Origin: Varroa destructor
Lineage: Eukaryota; Arthropoda; Arachnida; Mesostigmata; Varroidae
DNA length: 64,000 nucleotides
Reading direction: 5' to 3'
NCBI RefSeq assembly: GCF_002443255.2
Contig: NW_019211454.1
Location: 36,677,877-36,741,876, forward strand
The notes under the pieces were generated by a model. It made no database searches and was not told the DNA's origin. It worked only from the letters and a program-made list of their open reading frames with translations. The translations under genes were made by a program, and so were the position numbers. Below, piece by piece: positions 37,101 to 51,537 of the stretch. Numbering within the stretch: the stretch's first letter is position 1; every line of letters begins with the position of its first letter.

Positions 37101-40100
37101 GACACTGCATCCAGCCTGTCCCGTTCCGTTCATTCATCGTAGACGGCCAGTATAGAGCCGTGAGGCGGACTTTCCGCAAACGCCCAGGATAACGCCCATT
37201 GGAGACTGGGGAACGACAGTGCTGTGCAATGGATATTCTAGCAACTCCGTTTACGTTGCCAGTATAAACTTGTTATGGCAAAGATGAATCAACGGCTGGA
37301 AATCACCCTTTCTCTCCATCCTTTCCTCTCCATCAACAGTTTGTCACTTTTTTTCGTCATCCATCATTTTGATTTTCCAAGAGCGAGCGAAAACTCTTCC
37401 GTCTGTTTGTCGCTGTCGCCGGAACACCTTATATGTACCTGAAGGACAAGGCCCGGCCGACGGGTAGATCTCGCGTGTGGTTGTCGACGGAGAAGTGTTT
37501 CGTGGCGAAACAAGAAGGATCTACCGCCACGGCTACCGACGAGCAGGCCTGATGCCTAAGACAATTTTGGTCAAGTGGACGCTACGAGCATGCGAAGTAA
37601 GACTACAAGAATAATTTTAGGTACACCATCATGGCATAAATGTAGCACAAACTCTGGGATTATTGCTAGACTGTTTTTGCACGCAAAGAGTGAATAGATG
37701 TTTTCTTTCGTTGCTAGGAGAGCATATATACGAGTGTGACGTCGTTGTGAACTTTAGACATAGAGTTAGTATAATTTCGTATAAACTTGAATGGTACCAG
37801 ATAAAGGAGTTATTTGATGCTCATCAATAGATCACAGTGGCAAAGCTACGTCAGAGAATGATCTAGCAATCGGAACGTCCCACGAGTAGGAGGGAAATCC
37901 GCACCTCCGGTTTACGATGAGCTAGATAGTCGGGCAGGATTTTTTATTGAAGTAGCGCATTAATTTTAATCCTGTAGAAAATCAAGATGCACATTTTGGC
38001 TATTCCCTGTTCGTTGACATTATCACAATTTCTAATTATGCCGCTGAAGCTTGAAAAGCTGTGGCGTTGAGCACTGCAACGCTGCTTGCGCAGTTTATCT
38101 TTTTTTTACCTTTTTATTAGGGCACTTATTTACCGTGTCAACGGATGAATGAATACCCTAACTTATCCTGTGTACGCTAAATACGTGAACCAGATTAAGA
38201 TATTATAGGTAAAGCACCAATGACTGTGCGAAAACTATTCGTTGTTTCGTTTCTAGATTTTTCATTCGTACGCAGTCGGCCTCGTGGCACATTGAATTAA
38301 CCGATAACAATAGTGAAAATAAAGTACATTAATAAACGGGTGCATTAAATAAAAAACGTGCAGACAGCACTATACAGTGAAACTCAACTACGTAGTAGAA
38401 GTTCAAAAACCCTTAAGGTTCGATGTTGTATATGTTAATCCTACAGAGAAGTTTCAGATGCGCTTCTTCAAAGAAGTAACTTCGAATAAATGGCACTTAG
38501 GATCGCTTACAGTATACATTAAAGTATATTCCATCGTATAATGATTTGTCGATCGTTCTATATCGACAGATCTCATGCAATTACCTATGTCATATAAACG
38601 AAAGTGTACCATTTGTCAGATATTTATGCTCATGGACCAGTACTCTGACCAAAACCTTCGTCGGGAAGGGCTTAAACCCTTGTCATGTTGTTGTAGTGTT
38701 TTTGACGCAATATCTCTAAAAAGACGCGTATCATTTATGAAAGCGAAGTTTTCTAAGGCAGGATTCCCTAAAAGTGTTTCCTACTTGGTGTCACATAAAG
38801 TATTACCTCTATCGGAGTTGAGACCTGTATTAGCTGCCAGTTCTCTCTTTGCCTGTGTATGTGCAAATTTTAACAGCCCAGTTCCCTGCTATTTGATGTG
38901 CTACTGCTATTGTTATAATCGATTCATTCGAAATCGTTGCTTTTTTCGTTATAGCAGCCTATGGAAAATCGTTGAATAGGCACCCCTTATTGGACACCGG
39001 AGCGGTTTCCACCGAGCAGACGACAAACTTTTAAATGAGTTACACCCAGCATCATACAGATATTGAAATGACTATAACGATAACAGCAAAGCTAATAACG
39101 ACAGTAAACGTAGCAGAATAAAAACCGCTACTAGATTGCTAGGGGCCAAGCGAGGACGAGGTAAGGAAATCGTCTTCAGATAAGGCAGTTTTCGAGCTCC
39201 AGAGCTCATCCTAGCAGCCCTAGTCGCCACCGTCGTGGCCAAAGACGGATTTCACTTCGCTTTTTGCTTCCTCATCTCGTTCTCCGTCCATTGATTTCGT
39301 TTTCGGCAGATGCTAGCAGAGTTGACCCTCAAGCAGGCGGAGAATTTGTTCTGTGGCTACTGGGTCGCTACGCGAATATGCGTAGACTCGCGCAAACATT
39401 ACTGCCCTATTTTTCCAAGGTCAGCTGGGAAAGTATGCCTGAACATGGTTCGAAAACACAAAAGTACCGTTAATCTTCAAGGGCCAGCAGCTGCATATCC
39501 AACCACCGCATAATGGTTCCGCCGAGCTCTGGCCTTTTGTACGTCGGACCGTTTTTCTACAAACCTGTAATGAAGTATGACGTTTCTGGCTTTCATCTGT
39601 ATTACGCATACCTAAATCGATTACGAGTGTTTGCAGCTACAGTCTAGTGCATAGCTGATCCTGAAATCTTTGATTGAAGAGAAATACTAGTTTAGAGCGA
39701 AGAATGTTCTCTCGCATAAGACCGAATTATGGATGTCGTCGGTAAATCAAGCCGCATTAAGTGTCTATTTTTGTCCGAGGGCTTTTGGCGGCGCCGAAGG
39801 GTAATGGAAGAGGTTAATGCAGACGTGTTCCAGCAGGGAATAAAGTCATATTGTACTATTACAATATTTAGTAACTAGGAAACGACTTCGAGCTAACAGT
39901 GAACGATTAATCGCAGTATTATACCTGTTTTGTGCTGTTGGACGATATTATTTTTCCGCAACTGCCTCGATATAAAAATAATTTTGTCCGCTAATTTATC
40001 CTACCTACGTTTACACAGTTTTTATCTAGTAATATGCTAAACGGAGCAATAATTATTACATTACTATATCTCGTACTTTTCCTATATTGTATATGACCAA

Positions 40101-43100
40101 GAACTATACTGAGTACGTTTGGTCCCAATATAGAATATGATTCATTTTATTGTTGGTTGTAAATATTTCGCCGGGTGGCGCCTAGTAAGAGTACCTCGAT
40201 TTCGCATTACCGTTTTTTGTTTATCCGTATTGCCGTTTGCCAGACAAGAGGCCAGAGTTATTTGCCGACCCGAGTCAAACATTTCATGAAGAATTTTTGC
40301 CTTGCAAGGAGCCTATGGTTATAGGTGTTCTCCTTACCAAAGATCGCTTGGACATCTGGATGCGCAAACAGGTGTCGTTATTTGTATTTTGATTAAAAAG
40401 GTCAAATAAGCTACTTATTTGATCATCGGTAGATAATTCGGTACGATGTAGCAGTGGTCTGACAGCTTTGTGAGGCGTCGCAAAGGCGAGTGAAAGATAC
40501 GATACTAGCTTGATGGCTAGTAAATCGTAGTAATTAGTTGTTCTAAGATTATTTAGCGCGCCGGAGCATCGTTCCTGCTTTTCGCACACTCCCTCAAAGG
40601 TGTGAATTTTTAGGAACTGTTAATCGCTATACAATCATTGTCAGGGTTTTATTTATCAACTTACATAAGCGTGTCGATAACATTTTAGGTTGGCTTTCTG
40701 CCTTTGAATTCCATAAGGGAATTAATATGATTACGATGCAGTGTGCAAAATTTCCGCTGGAAGTAATTGCAGTGAATAAAAAAAATAATAAACTGGCGAA
40801 AACCTTTTTGGAGGCTTTTGTGTTATAGTGTAAGGAAATCTGCCATGATGTACTTATTTTATCATAAATACGTGAATCAATCGAGACGAATCTTATACGC
40901 GTCTCCTGGTTATTAAATGAGACGACATAGTAAATGGTAATAAATAAGTCTACGATCTGAGCAGGTCGAGATCGACGACATTTGTAGCCTACAATGAAAA
41001 GCCTCCACGTTGAAGATGTCCAATTTTTTTGAACCTGTCTCTCGAGCGTCGTCACAATAAACAATTCTGAGGCAAGAAATAATCTAAATCTTCGTTCAAA
41101 CACCCTTCAATATTCACTACCTAGAAATCTGGTAAACAATATGCAATATGTGTATAGATATATCTCTGATACACTGATCGGTTATGATCCGAAAATTATA
41201 ATAATTTAATAGAGTTTGAAAAGTAATTAATCTAATTAATTTGATCTATGAGATAGTTAGCCTTTAACTAATAAAGAAGTAAATATACTGATAAATAGTT
41301 CACCTTTATATAGATGAATATCCGAGAAAATAGTTCTAGTTCATTATTGGAATATAAACGTTACTTGCAGTACGATTATGTGGTATCTTGATTTTGATTG
41401 CTTGTTGATCATCATTTCCTATGGCATGTCATACACTTCACAAGTCAGCTTTTTGCCGGCATCGACTGCCCTGTCTATATGACCTTGTCTCTTTCTACCT
41501 CCCCTAGTCTAGGCCCCTGTGCAATCCAATAACTCACTGCCTAAGCGAAGCTTAATTGTCTAGGTTCTCATATTATGGCACAGCAACATGAATCCTCTGG
41601 TACAGCTTTAGGCTTTATCTGCGCTTTTGCAGACTTTCTTGAGGTCACGGCATCTGCGAATCATTCGCACTTGTGCGAGTGAAGGCGGTGACCGCGCTTG
41701 ATTAATCATTTGATATCGATGAGCTCTGAACCATAAAATCAGGCGTGTAGGTTGCATTTACAGCCTGTCTAGGGTTTGGTGCAGTGATACAGCTGAAAAT
41801 TTGTCTCACATAATAGCAACTATTTGTACATAGCTCTGAGATCAATATAACATAAGTTCCCCTTTTGCGTTACCGTATGGCTTCATTTAAAGAAATTTCT
41901 TCCATATTTGATATCTTTGACAGAAATCACAAGCAGTCGTGCGGCGGCTGGGGCAAAGATGAACATCCGCGTCACCTGTACGTGACGGTAATACCAGAAG
42001 TATACGTTGTTAGACTTCTAACAGAGTTATAAATGACGAAAAAATTTCAAATTATTATTACACTTTTTGTTATATCTAATTTGATATTCTACAATCCATT
42101 ATCATACCGCAGTGATATGCTATTCTAAATATAGCCCTACTTTAATAAATTAGTTTGATGCCATTAGACAGGGTATAGCATATGCGCAAGTCATCAGCTT
42201 TTCAATAAAAACAAATAGAAAACAAGTAACATGTAAGCAGCGACTAGGTTAAATGACGACGAAATAAAGCTACCCTCGTTGACAGTAACTTCCCCTAACG
42301 GCTTGACCAATTGGGTCGTGTTCCCATCTGTCCCAGTGACCACATAGTTCAAGTTATAAAGAAACATGGTAAATTCACAATGTAGCCTATATCAAACACG
42401 CCATCCCACAACATAGGTTAATGCAAAGGCGACCGGAAGACGCTTATTGGCCTAGCATTCGGTTTGTTCGAAAGCGCTGCTCTAATGGCTTTGAGGCACG
42501 ACGAGGCCCAACAAACGTACAACGTGCACATAGGACAGCGCATCTGTCCTTGGCGTTCGCCGCCGGTTTTAAAACGATCAAACATCCAGTCGTAGCACTA
42601 ACAGCTATTTGCCCCTCAAAACTCTGGCCCTTCTTAGTTTCACTCCGAAATTAAACCAAACACATCGCTCTCGCCCTTATGCTTAATATACATGCTATGT
42701 GACACATAAACAACAAATTCTCTAGACGAAACTCACATACTTTGCGGTAAGCGCTTAGTTGTCGCAGTCGTCGGGCTCGCTGTCTGCGAGCTGCGTGCTA
42801 GGAGCAAGATGGTGCACGTTGCAAACAACATAATTAGAAACACCGGTAATAGCAGCCCGGCAATATAAAGCAGGGCAGCAATATCGACGGATGGCGTTCT
42901 GCTATTGCCCAGCAACTATAGGGCAGAGGAGTGCATTTAAATAACATAGGTACCATTGATATGAAGCTGTCCAGTTACGGATGGTGTTCGTTCCTTTTCC
43001 TTCTCTTCCACAGCTCGTTTTGCTTTGCCTTGGCTATCCTTATGTCTCCTTTTCTTTAGGAGACATAGAGATAGATAAAGCAACGGTAACGGTCAGATAT

Positions 43101-43829
43101 CCTACCCGGCCATTACCGTTTTTACCAAATTTTTGTCTTTAGCAGCTCATTTTCAATTCCACAACCTCACAATACGCTTTATTCCATTTTCTCTCTTCTC
43201 TACTGAGTTCTCCCGTTCACCGAGAACCGCCCGGACCCTACTCACCAGCAGGCCCTTACCTCATACACAGGTAACTGCTCCGTGCTCTCAATCGACAATG
43301 TGACCTACTATGGCGGTTTCGGCTTTCTTATGTCGCTCCGCGTGCTGCGTTGACGTGCATCGAATATTCAGCGATGCAAACAACGTCGTTTTTTTGCTAT
43401 TTCTCTCCATCTCTCACTGTCCCGGTCGCTCACGCCATCGCTCTGTATAGCTCAACGTCAGCAGAGCGGCATGGTCATTTGGCCCCCGAGTCTGCAAGAG
43501 CGCTGGCTCGAATAGCGTCATAACGACCTAACGCTATCGCCGAGTGCACAGCTGCAGCATAACGAACAAGGTTGGCTCAGCAGGCTGACGAGACTAGAGC
43601 CGTTTTGGTTATGCGATCGGTGTCCATTTCACTACCCATTACTATAGAACATACACCGCTTGAGCAGTTATAGCATCACTACGACTGTCAAACTGTGATC
43701 TAGGTAGGCCCAATGATTAGGACGACTATAGTCGGTGAATAAGCCGTCGAAGCTGGGGCCCATCTGACCTAACAGCATGGCAAATCAAACGATGTTCAGT
43801 GCAACACGCTCTCTAACAATCATTGAGCG
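28157..43829. other. Long non-coding stretch, no gene recognised
   Basis: Contains a poly(T)-TA-GA compound microsatellite at 29861-29894 and a T/A-rich segment at about 32200-34050. Minus-strand open frames at 31598-32032 (144 codons) and 40627-41103 (158 codons) are long for this window but show no family and fall within what chance can give. A GC-richer patch at about 34980-35620 is open in several frames without any domain. Confidence 0.5.
29861..29894. repeat. Compound poly(T)-TA-GA microsatellite
   Basis: Fourteen T, then TA units, then GA units, directly joined. Confidence 0.9.
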
Positions 43830-43929
43830 ATGAAAGTACAGCAAGTGAAGCCAATATTCTTTTATTTCTGCCTGGTGGGTATGTTTGCGTCGTATGTGAT
43901 CCTACTGACGAGCACCTAAAGCCGGGCCC

Positions 43930-44124
43930 ATGGGGACTCATAGGGCCTTCGTAAAGGGATGCACTGCGATCGGCTGCGGCACCCTCATCCAGCGACTTTC
44001 GATCGTTGTATGTTCATCAGCTGCAGTCATCGCCTTCACTGTCTGCCTCTTCCCCATCCTAAACCATTCCATTCTGGTGGTGAGACAGGCAATGCAGAAC
44101 ATGAGGGTCCCTGCGTTCAAGTAG
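43930..44124 (+). CDS. Possible 64-residue membrane microprotein
   Basis: ATG in a strong context (GGCCC before it, G at +4) followed by 64 codons, most ending in C or G, unlike the A/T-rich flanks. The product has one strong hydrophobic segment (IVVCSSAAVIAFTVCLF, about residues 25-41) between short basic flanks. About 100 nt upstream, a 29-codon ATG frame at 43830-43919 also encodes a short hydrophobic anchor (FFYFCLVGMFASYVILL). No family is recognised. It could be a real small gene or a chance frame in a GC-richer patch. Confidence 0.15.
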   Translation: MGTHRAFVKGCTAIGCGTLIQRLSIVVCSSAAVIAFTVCLFPILNHSILVVRQAMQNMRVPAFK

Positions 44125-45083
44125 TGAGCACACTGTCCATCGCGTTCCCAGTCCTCAGGTAAGGGCGAGGGTTGGAAAGGATGGAGAAGGAACGCGTCAC
44201 AAAGCAGAAGAGACTAACGGAAGAAAAAAAAGTACAAGAGAAGGAAAGAAGGGCACTCGAAACCGCTAGAAGAGGTGTACTGCAAAGTGTACTACAGCAG
44301 TGTGTTTACACCGTACCACTGCCACTTATTGAACGTACTTCTGCTTCATTTGGGTCGAACGATTTTGGGTAGTGGGCGTAATCCTGTTTGTATTTGCTGG
44401 TCGAATTCGAGCTTGGTGTTTTTTGGCAACTACACCGTGAGAGAACAGCAAACGAAGGACAACAGGATTACTGCTATCGAACATATGTAAGTTAGTCGGC
44501 GGCCGATGACAAGTATCATTTTAAAATAGGGATCCTGAACAAGTTAAAGTTACTGCTTTTATTTTGTTGGTTAGCATCTTGACAGAAGGTTTTTTGTCAC
44601 CACAGTGTGAGACTACTGTATTCAGTAGGCGAAGAGTAAAAGGCGCAGGAGAAAAAGACTGGATTTCTCTCAAAAAAAAATACCAGACTGTTTATGTTCC
44701 TCTTCCCACAGGTACGCTAGACCATACGTATTTAATTATAGCACGTTCACGCAGGTATGAGTGCGCAATAAACGCTAGAATGACCACTATGAGTAATCAG
44801 CCTGCTGGTAATTACACCGCTGCTAATTTGTTGATAAGAACAAACAAAATGTGAAATAAAAGATTCGCCTCTAAAATTTCGATTGCTTTGGTACCCGTAG
44901 TTTTTTTATGGAAAATGTTAGTATATAGGCAAATGCTAACTTGTCATATATCACTTAGGACCAAAATGGAACTGCACAGTATTCTCTAACTGATCTGCTC
45001 GTTGCGATTTGGACCTATTTTTCGTTATTCAACAAATATGATTAATTTTCCACCTGGTTTCGATGAAGCGTAGAAAAACAGAA

Positions 45084-45120
45084 ATATATATATATATAGA
45101 CATATATGTATATGTATATA
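45084..45120. repeat. Imperfect TA microsatellite
   Basis: TA units interrupted by GAC and GT steps, suggesting an older decaying array. Confidence 0.85.
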
Positions 45121-45290
45121 GAAGACGGTTAAGGGTCAGGTTAAAAGGCCATATTATCTGGGCGGTCGATTCGTTAGTCTACTTACCTTCTCTTGGCCTA
45201 AAGTCGTTCCGCCCTGAGAGCTATACTTTACTCTAACGGGTGGAGATCGACGCGCCTCGTTCCACTATTAGCGGCCTCAGCCTTAAGAAG

Positions 45291-45318
45291 AAGAATGCTT
45301 GAGTAAGTGAGCATTCTT
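45291..45318. repeat. Short hairpin, 9-bp stem
   Basis: AAGAATGCT at 45291-45299 and AGCATTCTT at 45310-45318, with a 10-nt loop. The stem is too short for an animal microRNA precursor. Confidence 0.6.
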
Positions 45319-48300
45319 TTTGATGGTGGCTTTTACTGGATCGTTAGAAAACAATATTTAATGACACCGCTTTTGCCTTCACCTCCACAATCCGGTCCTC
45401 GAAGAAGAGTCCAACGAATCCCTTGAGAAAGTGAGAAGACGTCTATGTGCTATCCTTCTTGTGCTGAAAAAGACCAATGAGCTTTCGAAATCCATATTGT
45501 GGAAACGGTCCTAGAACAATTATGCGGACACGATAGAGGTCACGCGAGAGCAGCATAGAAGTTGCGTACGTGCAACATTTTGTCAGGGTGCTAGTCATGT
45601 TAGGTTAAAGACTAACGGAAGTAGCCGGGCACTACAATGAGTACACGTACAATGGTACTCGCTACAGGTGGTCGAGTAGGTGGCAACGCTGTTAGACATG
45701 CGGTGGCTGATACTTTTTATACATTTTCTATCGACTTTTCTCGTTTGAGAGCCATCAGCGGCACACGGCAGGTCAAACTAGTCCGATTTAGTTTCCAGCT
45801 AGCTGTGCTACGGGAGCCTACAGGAATTGTACTTCCAGTATTATATCGCTAATGCTAATTAGCTCAGGAAGCTGCTAGCGTCATACCTAAGGCTAACGGA
45901 TTTGGCTGCCATTAGAAATCGTATTAAACGCTTTCGTCATCTCCACGCTTGGCTGTAGAAGACGTGAACGGTCATGGGAAGAGGATGTATGCTAGCGACG
46001 GCTGATAACGGCTGGAAGGCTGGAACAGCACGGGAAGTTAAACGAGCTGAGTTTAGTAGATGAGTTATTTTAGTAAAAGTTTAGAATAAACAGCTTACGC
46101 TATATATTCGTCTAGTAAGTACATCGTTTCTCGACGAAACAAACTAGAAAAAATTCACTAACAGTTATGTAGAAAGGAATAATTGGAAGAACAAATGCTA
46201 GCGGGGAGGCATGAATAGGAAACTTGCGCTAAAAATATACAAAGACATCACCAATAATTCTCCACTTCTACAAAATTAGTAGAATCAGTAAAATGACATT
46301 TAGAGTTAGAACGAGATGAGCGTCTGCCTAGCTCACCCCCTATATAATTATCGTGATAACAGATAACAACGTTTTGAGGTCCACAGCTCAATCAAACGTC
46401 AATATCTCTTATAGTAGTGATAATAAATCTGTTTACTATAGAACCTTTCTTAATGTTTTATTTTCTCACTTAACACTAATTGAACAAATTCGAGTAAAGA
46501 CTGCACAACAAAGTTGCAAGCCAGTCAATTTTTTCTCATTTTTTTAAAGTGTCGTTTTAATCGGGATTTACTAAGGAAGTAAAAATCCCACAGTACGGGA
46601 AACGGTACTATTTTAATGAAATAATTTGTAGGACTCATCGGTTTGCTGGATGTTGCTTGCTTTTTAGCTAAGAGAAAAACTGAGTAGAAAAATATTGTAA
46701 AAAGTGTTAAATTATTAAGCAACTATTGCGGAATGTTGTCAAATATCCTTCAAGGGACTTTTCTTTTTAGCGCTGGTTCTTCTGAGTATTTAATTCTTGT
46801 CGATTTCCATAGAAATCGATCCTTTCGAAAAAGCTCCTGGGGTCCATAAAGAAATATTAGGGGCATTAGCAGTTAGTCCAGCTCGTAAGCGAAGCGATAA
46901 AGTGGCGTCTAACAGCACATTTACTGCAAACACGTTCCAAATGGTCAAACTATAGTTGAGCAAAGAGGTTCACGACTCTGGCTGAAGCTGTACTGAAAGC
47001 CTCGCTGTGTCTATTCTTGAAGGTATCACTTCAGTCGGTCGTCGCTTTCAAACTCAATCAAAACCTATTGGAGTCGACACCAGCGAACATCCGTGAAGGC
47101 CGCAGGCCGCTTCAAGGTCGAAAGCGTGATTTCTTTGAACACTGACTTCGTCGCTGGTACTGCCTTTTCCTGCCGCTTTTCTGGAAGTGCCAAACATAAT
47201 TTCGTTGCTTCTGGAGACAATGCGCGTGTAGGTGTTTGAGGAAATACGTCGCGCCACCCATAGCACCTAACTTCTCCTTGTACTGGCCCTTTATCGTTTT
47301 GGTTCAATACTTTTTCCCCTCTAACGGTCAATAACTTTTCAGCACAGCTTCGTTTATCTGAGTAAAAAGGGAGTAAAACCTGTACTGGTAGTAGTAGCAG
47401 CCGCCATTTCCAAGGTTTCCAATTCGCCTGTTGTGCCGCACTACCGCCTGTCTACCTTACTTGCTAGCCAAGAACTGGCAACGTGCCATGAATTCGTAGC
47501 TGTACAATACCACATGTTCGCGCCTGTACGGGGCTTTTAAAAAGAGGAAGACGGATCTTCCGTTCTCGGGGCGGCATTAAAATGAGGAAAGATTGCCGGT
47601 ATCGACAGAAGCAGAGCGAAATCCGGTCTGCTCCTGCCTTGGTCTGCCTCTGAATCATCCAGCTGTTCGAAGAAACTGAGTGATGCTGGTGCTTGCAACA
47701 ACCGCTGGACAACGTGCAACGATTCTTCGTGCCATTTTTGGCTGCTCGGTCTCAACCCCGGATGCACGTTACGTTCCTGTTACTGCATCGGCTTCTTCTC
47801 GTTTAGCAGCAAGAATAGCGATAACGGCAATGAAAAAGGGCGACGGGAACGAGGGTAGAGAAGCGAAAAGCGAGGAGCCCGTCACCATTATCCGGTTGCC
47901 TCACCGCCGGTCTAACTCTCTGACTATCTATCTAACCGACGGATCGAACGAATTAACGAGCAAATGTTCGCCGTCTCCGCTACCGCCGTCTCGTGTCTCA
48001 GATTTCTCTCTCTTTTTTCCGGCTTTTCGTCGCCTTTCAGTTTCTCATGTTTCTCGTCGTTTCGGCTCATACATGCGCCATCAGTTCTAAACATAGCTCT
48101 GCCTTGGAAAGCTGACGACGGCGACAGCAGCGGCCAGGAGAGGAGGCGATGGCGAACGACCGGAGCGATCATTCCCGTCGTGACACCCTGGGCCCGTTCT
48201 TTAAGAACGATGACAAAACTGCCAAATGATCGTTACTCAACACAGACTATCTAAGTACTATCACTATACTGCACTTCATTCCATCGTTGTGTGCATTATA

Positions 48301-50601
48301 TGGTAATGATAAGATGAAGGAGAACGATTTGGCGATATTGAAACGACACTAGTAGCCAAGGCTGTCAAGAACATCATTTTACAATCATGCCGCGAATTCG
48401 ACTGGTCGTTGATTCAAGACCTGAACTGGTCTTCCTCTTTATTCTCCACGCAAGCATCGCTGGCGAAATGCAGGAAATGAGGATTGCGTCGACTTTAGAG
48501 GGTTCGCGCGCTTCGAGTTCTTCCAGTTTGAACTTGTCGTCTAAACTCCCGCCGACCTCTGGTAGAGCTGCGTTTCCCGCACCTTTGACAGTTTAGATAT
48601 TCAAAGCATCCCGAACCGTCCTCTGGGACGAGGCGGGAATACAAAATGTAAAATCCGTCAGACCGAGCAAAAAAGTAGATTGTGACATACATGCGTACCA
48701 CATCAATAGTGTAATGACCCATCTAGGCATAAGAGATCTACATGACGGATATAATTTTATCATAGTGAGATACATATATGTATCATATGGTACGAGTCGA
48801 AGGGAGTTTGACAGTTAGGAATGAAGAAATTTATCAGTCAGTAATGATACGTTTGAAATAGGTTAACAGCTGAGGCAGAGCCCCCTTTTTGTATTTGTTG
48901 TATAGGCAAATCGATGTTTTCGTAAAAACGATAGAAACCATCACAGGCATCATGGCTTGATATATCACTCGAGTCTATAGCCTTTCTTTAGAGTGTTTCT
49001 TCTTCGTTTTCTGTGTTGTCACCTCTAGTGGCTGTTGCAGCACCGCTGAATGACGTAAGTAGCTATGGGACGCGATAAAAGGAGCGAAGAGTTTGTGCAT
49101 AAACGGAAGTTCTAAGCAGATCAGTAGCTTAAGGGAAAGTGTGATCGCTGCTGCCAGTTATGTAAATTTCAAGTAACCTGTTTTAGGAGGACGACTGGAC
49201 CGTAAACATCATCAGGACAGTCGTGTGCTCTGTTGACTTTTGGCTGCTCCGCCGTCACGCGGAAAGGAGACTCTCCAAACAGTCGACCAGCCTATCTCTT
49301 TCTTTGCACACACAAAGAAGAGCAACTTTTCTTTTTTCCTTCTTTTTCCCCCCATCTTTGAATAGTTGCTATTATCTAAAAACAGTGAGTATTAATGTAC
49401 AATGCTTGAATTCAAGGTACATTACTTTCCGCGAACCACCGTCTGATGTCTAGTTCTCGCAGTGATATCGTTTTAGGTAAATAGCTTCACCCGTGGTATA
49501 GGCGAAATTAATTACATAAGCAGATAAATCACGTATTTACTTGAGAGTAGATCAGATTAATGAGTGCTTATAGAAATGATGTCGTTGCTGTACATAACCT
49601 GTTCAATTTAATACGCTATATCGTTAGGCGTACACGGAGCTACTGTAGAACAGGCTTACCTTTGAAACCTGCATCACGTTACAAGATGCTGGAAATTACG
49701 TGAGAGATTTTTGTATGAGGAAGTTTGATCCAGCAATCCCATTCTTCTCAATAGCCTTATTATATGTATGGTATTAATGTACCTTGCTATTATATACCGA
49801 TTTATATATTTATGAGCAGAGCAACAAGAGGTAAATGTAATATTTTACAAAGCTAATTCCTTGGTAATACGTCTAGTATAAACTGCGAGATCCAAACGGT
49901 ACCCCTTACCTTACCTTACCTAGTCTGACATGAACCATAATAATTTCCTATTGTGCTAATACCGCAAACGTAAAATTATCGAACAAAACCAGCCCTCTGG
50001 CTTGATTTCGAAAGATATTATTGCTAAAAAAAAATTAGTTGCTGGAGATTTGGTTTATCATCATGGGGCGTTAATCCTAAAATTTCTTTGATATGATCGT
50101 ACATTAGTTAACTTGTAGCTGCCCCTTTACGCCGTAAATGGACCGACTGTTAGCAGGAATTGCCTGCATGTCTATCAAAGTGTACAGACTGCATTCATAA
50201 ATTTTATTATTATATATTTAAATAAAAAGGTACTAGAGAAATGTGTGCAATACTAAAGTAGTACAGGGCCCTTTGAAAGTGAGCGATTTTATGTTTACGA
50301 TAACAGAGTCGTATGCGAATATATAATATGATTTGGTTAGAATGAGAACATTCAGCAAATGCCATACTTTTTTTTGTTAGCACACCAACGTGTCCTTTGG
50401 CGTCGTCAACCGTCACCCCACAGAGCTGGGCTGTAAAGAGCAGGTTTCTATGTACAGCCAGCGGACCGGTTGCTATTGATACAATGAGCGAGGTAAAAAG
50501 GGTCATTCGTTAGGTCGATGGCAAATAGCTCGTGACCTAATGGCTCGACCAGAGGCGTCTGCCTAATATGTAGATAAACCAACAGGGCCATGAGGCCAAA
50601 G

Positions 50602-51021
50602 TCACTGGCAAGCTTCTCCTTTCTGGATAGTTGATCTGTTCGTTATTTCGTCATGTTGCTTTAAAGCTCTCTTTCCTTTCTCCATACGATCGTTGTTGTT
50701 TTTGCTGCCATCGCTGTTCCAGTCATTATTATTATTATTATTAGAATCAGAGGTGGCAGTTCCTCTTCGCCGCACATCTTCTCTTCGAAGGCAATTTGCT
50801 TGGGCCACTGATCGTCGGCTGTCGTAGCTGGTTTTATTCGTTGCTTTGCTCGCAGCGAACGCAGTCTTCTGCAGTTCTCTCCTTCGTAACGTCTGTTGCA
50901 GTGCCTGGGCCCCGGCAATCGTCAGAGAGGCCGAGGAAGCAGAAATAGGGATAGCGGCGTTGGTATTACAGGGTGGCACCGGCGGGGTCGGCAGATGCCT
51001 CAACGGTTGTGGCGCTGCCAC
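50602..51021 (-). CDS. Possible exon of a low-complexity Ala/Gln/Asn-rich protein
   Basis: A minus-strand frame of about 139 residues without an ATG at its 5' end; it opens just after a stop and a possible acceptor (ATTGTAG/CCGTGG). The content looks more protein-like than most frames here: a Pro-rich start (PTPPVPP), an Ala/Gln segment (AGAQALQQTLRRRELQ), then SDSNNNNNND and KNNND runs. The Asn runs come from an ATT microsatellite read backwards, which lowers the weight of this evidence. Function unknown. Confidence 0.17.
   Translation of the reverse strand: MAAPQPLRHLPTPPVPPCNTNAAIPISASSASLTIAGAQALQQTLRRRELQKTAFAASKATNKTSYDSRRSVAQANCLRREDVRRRGTATSDSNNNNNNDWNSDGSKNNNDRMEKGKRALKQHDEITNRSTIQKGEACQ
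50725..50742. repeat. ATT trinucleotide repeat
   Basis: Six ATT units; on the minus strand they produce the Asn run of the candidate frame at 50602-51021. Confidence 0.85.
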
Positions 51022-51520
51022 GGCTACAATGCTTTACTCCCCTACGAATGTTGCATGGGACTGTACAAACTTTTGAGGGCACTACGATAATCAGATATTG
51101 CTGGTTTGAATAGAGTCGACCATAGAGAAAGTAGTCAAGGATAGGGGTAAGAGATGGAAGAGCGTGGAAAAATTCGGCTAGGCAGAGAAGTCAGGGCGAA
51201 AGATAGGCAAAACGGGACTAAAAAGATGGCTGAGGGGAGGAAGGCGGGGAGAAGATCGGACCAACCTGCTAAAACAAGAGGCGAGCGCTGTGGCTGTTGG
51301 CGGCCTTGGTCCTCGACGAGCGTAACGGCGGTCGGAGGTCGGCGGCCGTTATTGGCACTGGTAGCTATGGCACAAAGGGCAAGGACGCTGTTTCAGTTTT
51401 CTCTCGTGTGTTAACGGTACGGTACGAGTAAACTTACCTAGAGAGAAAGTTGCAGGAAGAGACAATTGACTAATTGTCTGAATCCGTTAAAGTATGTATC
51501 AGGGGATCTGCGTACTTGCA

Positions 51521-51537
51521 AATATATATATATATAC
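51521..51537. repeat. Short TA microsatellite
   Basis: About eight AT units. Confidence 0.85.

Noticed and set aside
47464..48254. Several overlapping frames on both strands
   Set aside because: A GC-richer patch with fewer stops; no domain in any frame.
49904..49921. CCTTA repeat resembling an insect telomere array
   Set aside because: The unit is TAAGG on the other strand, not TTAGG, and there are only about three copies.
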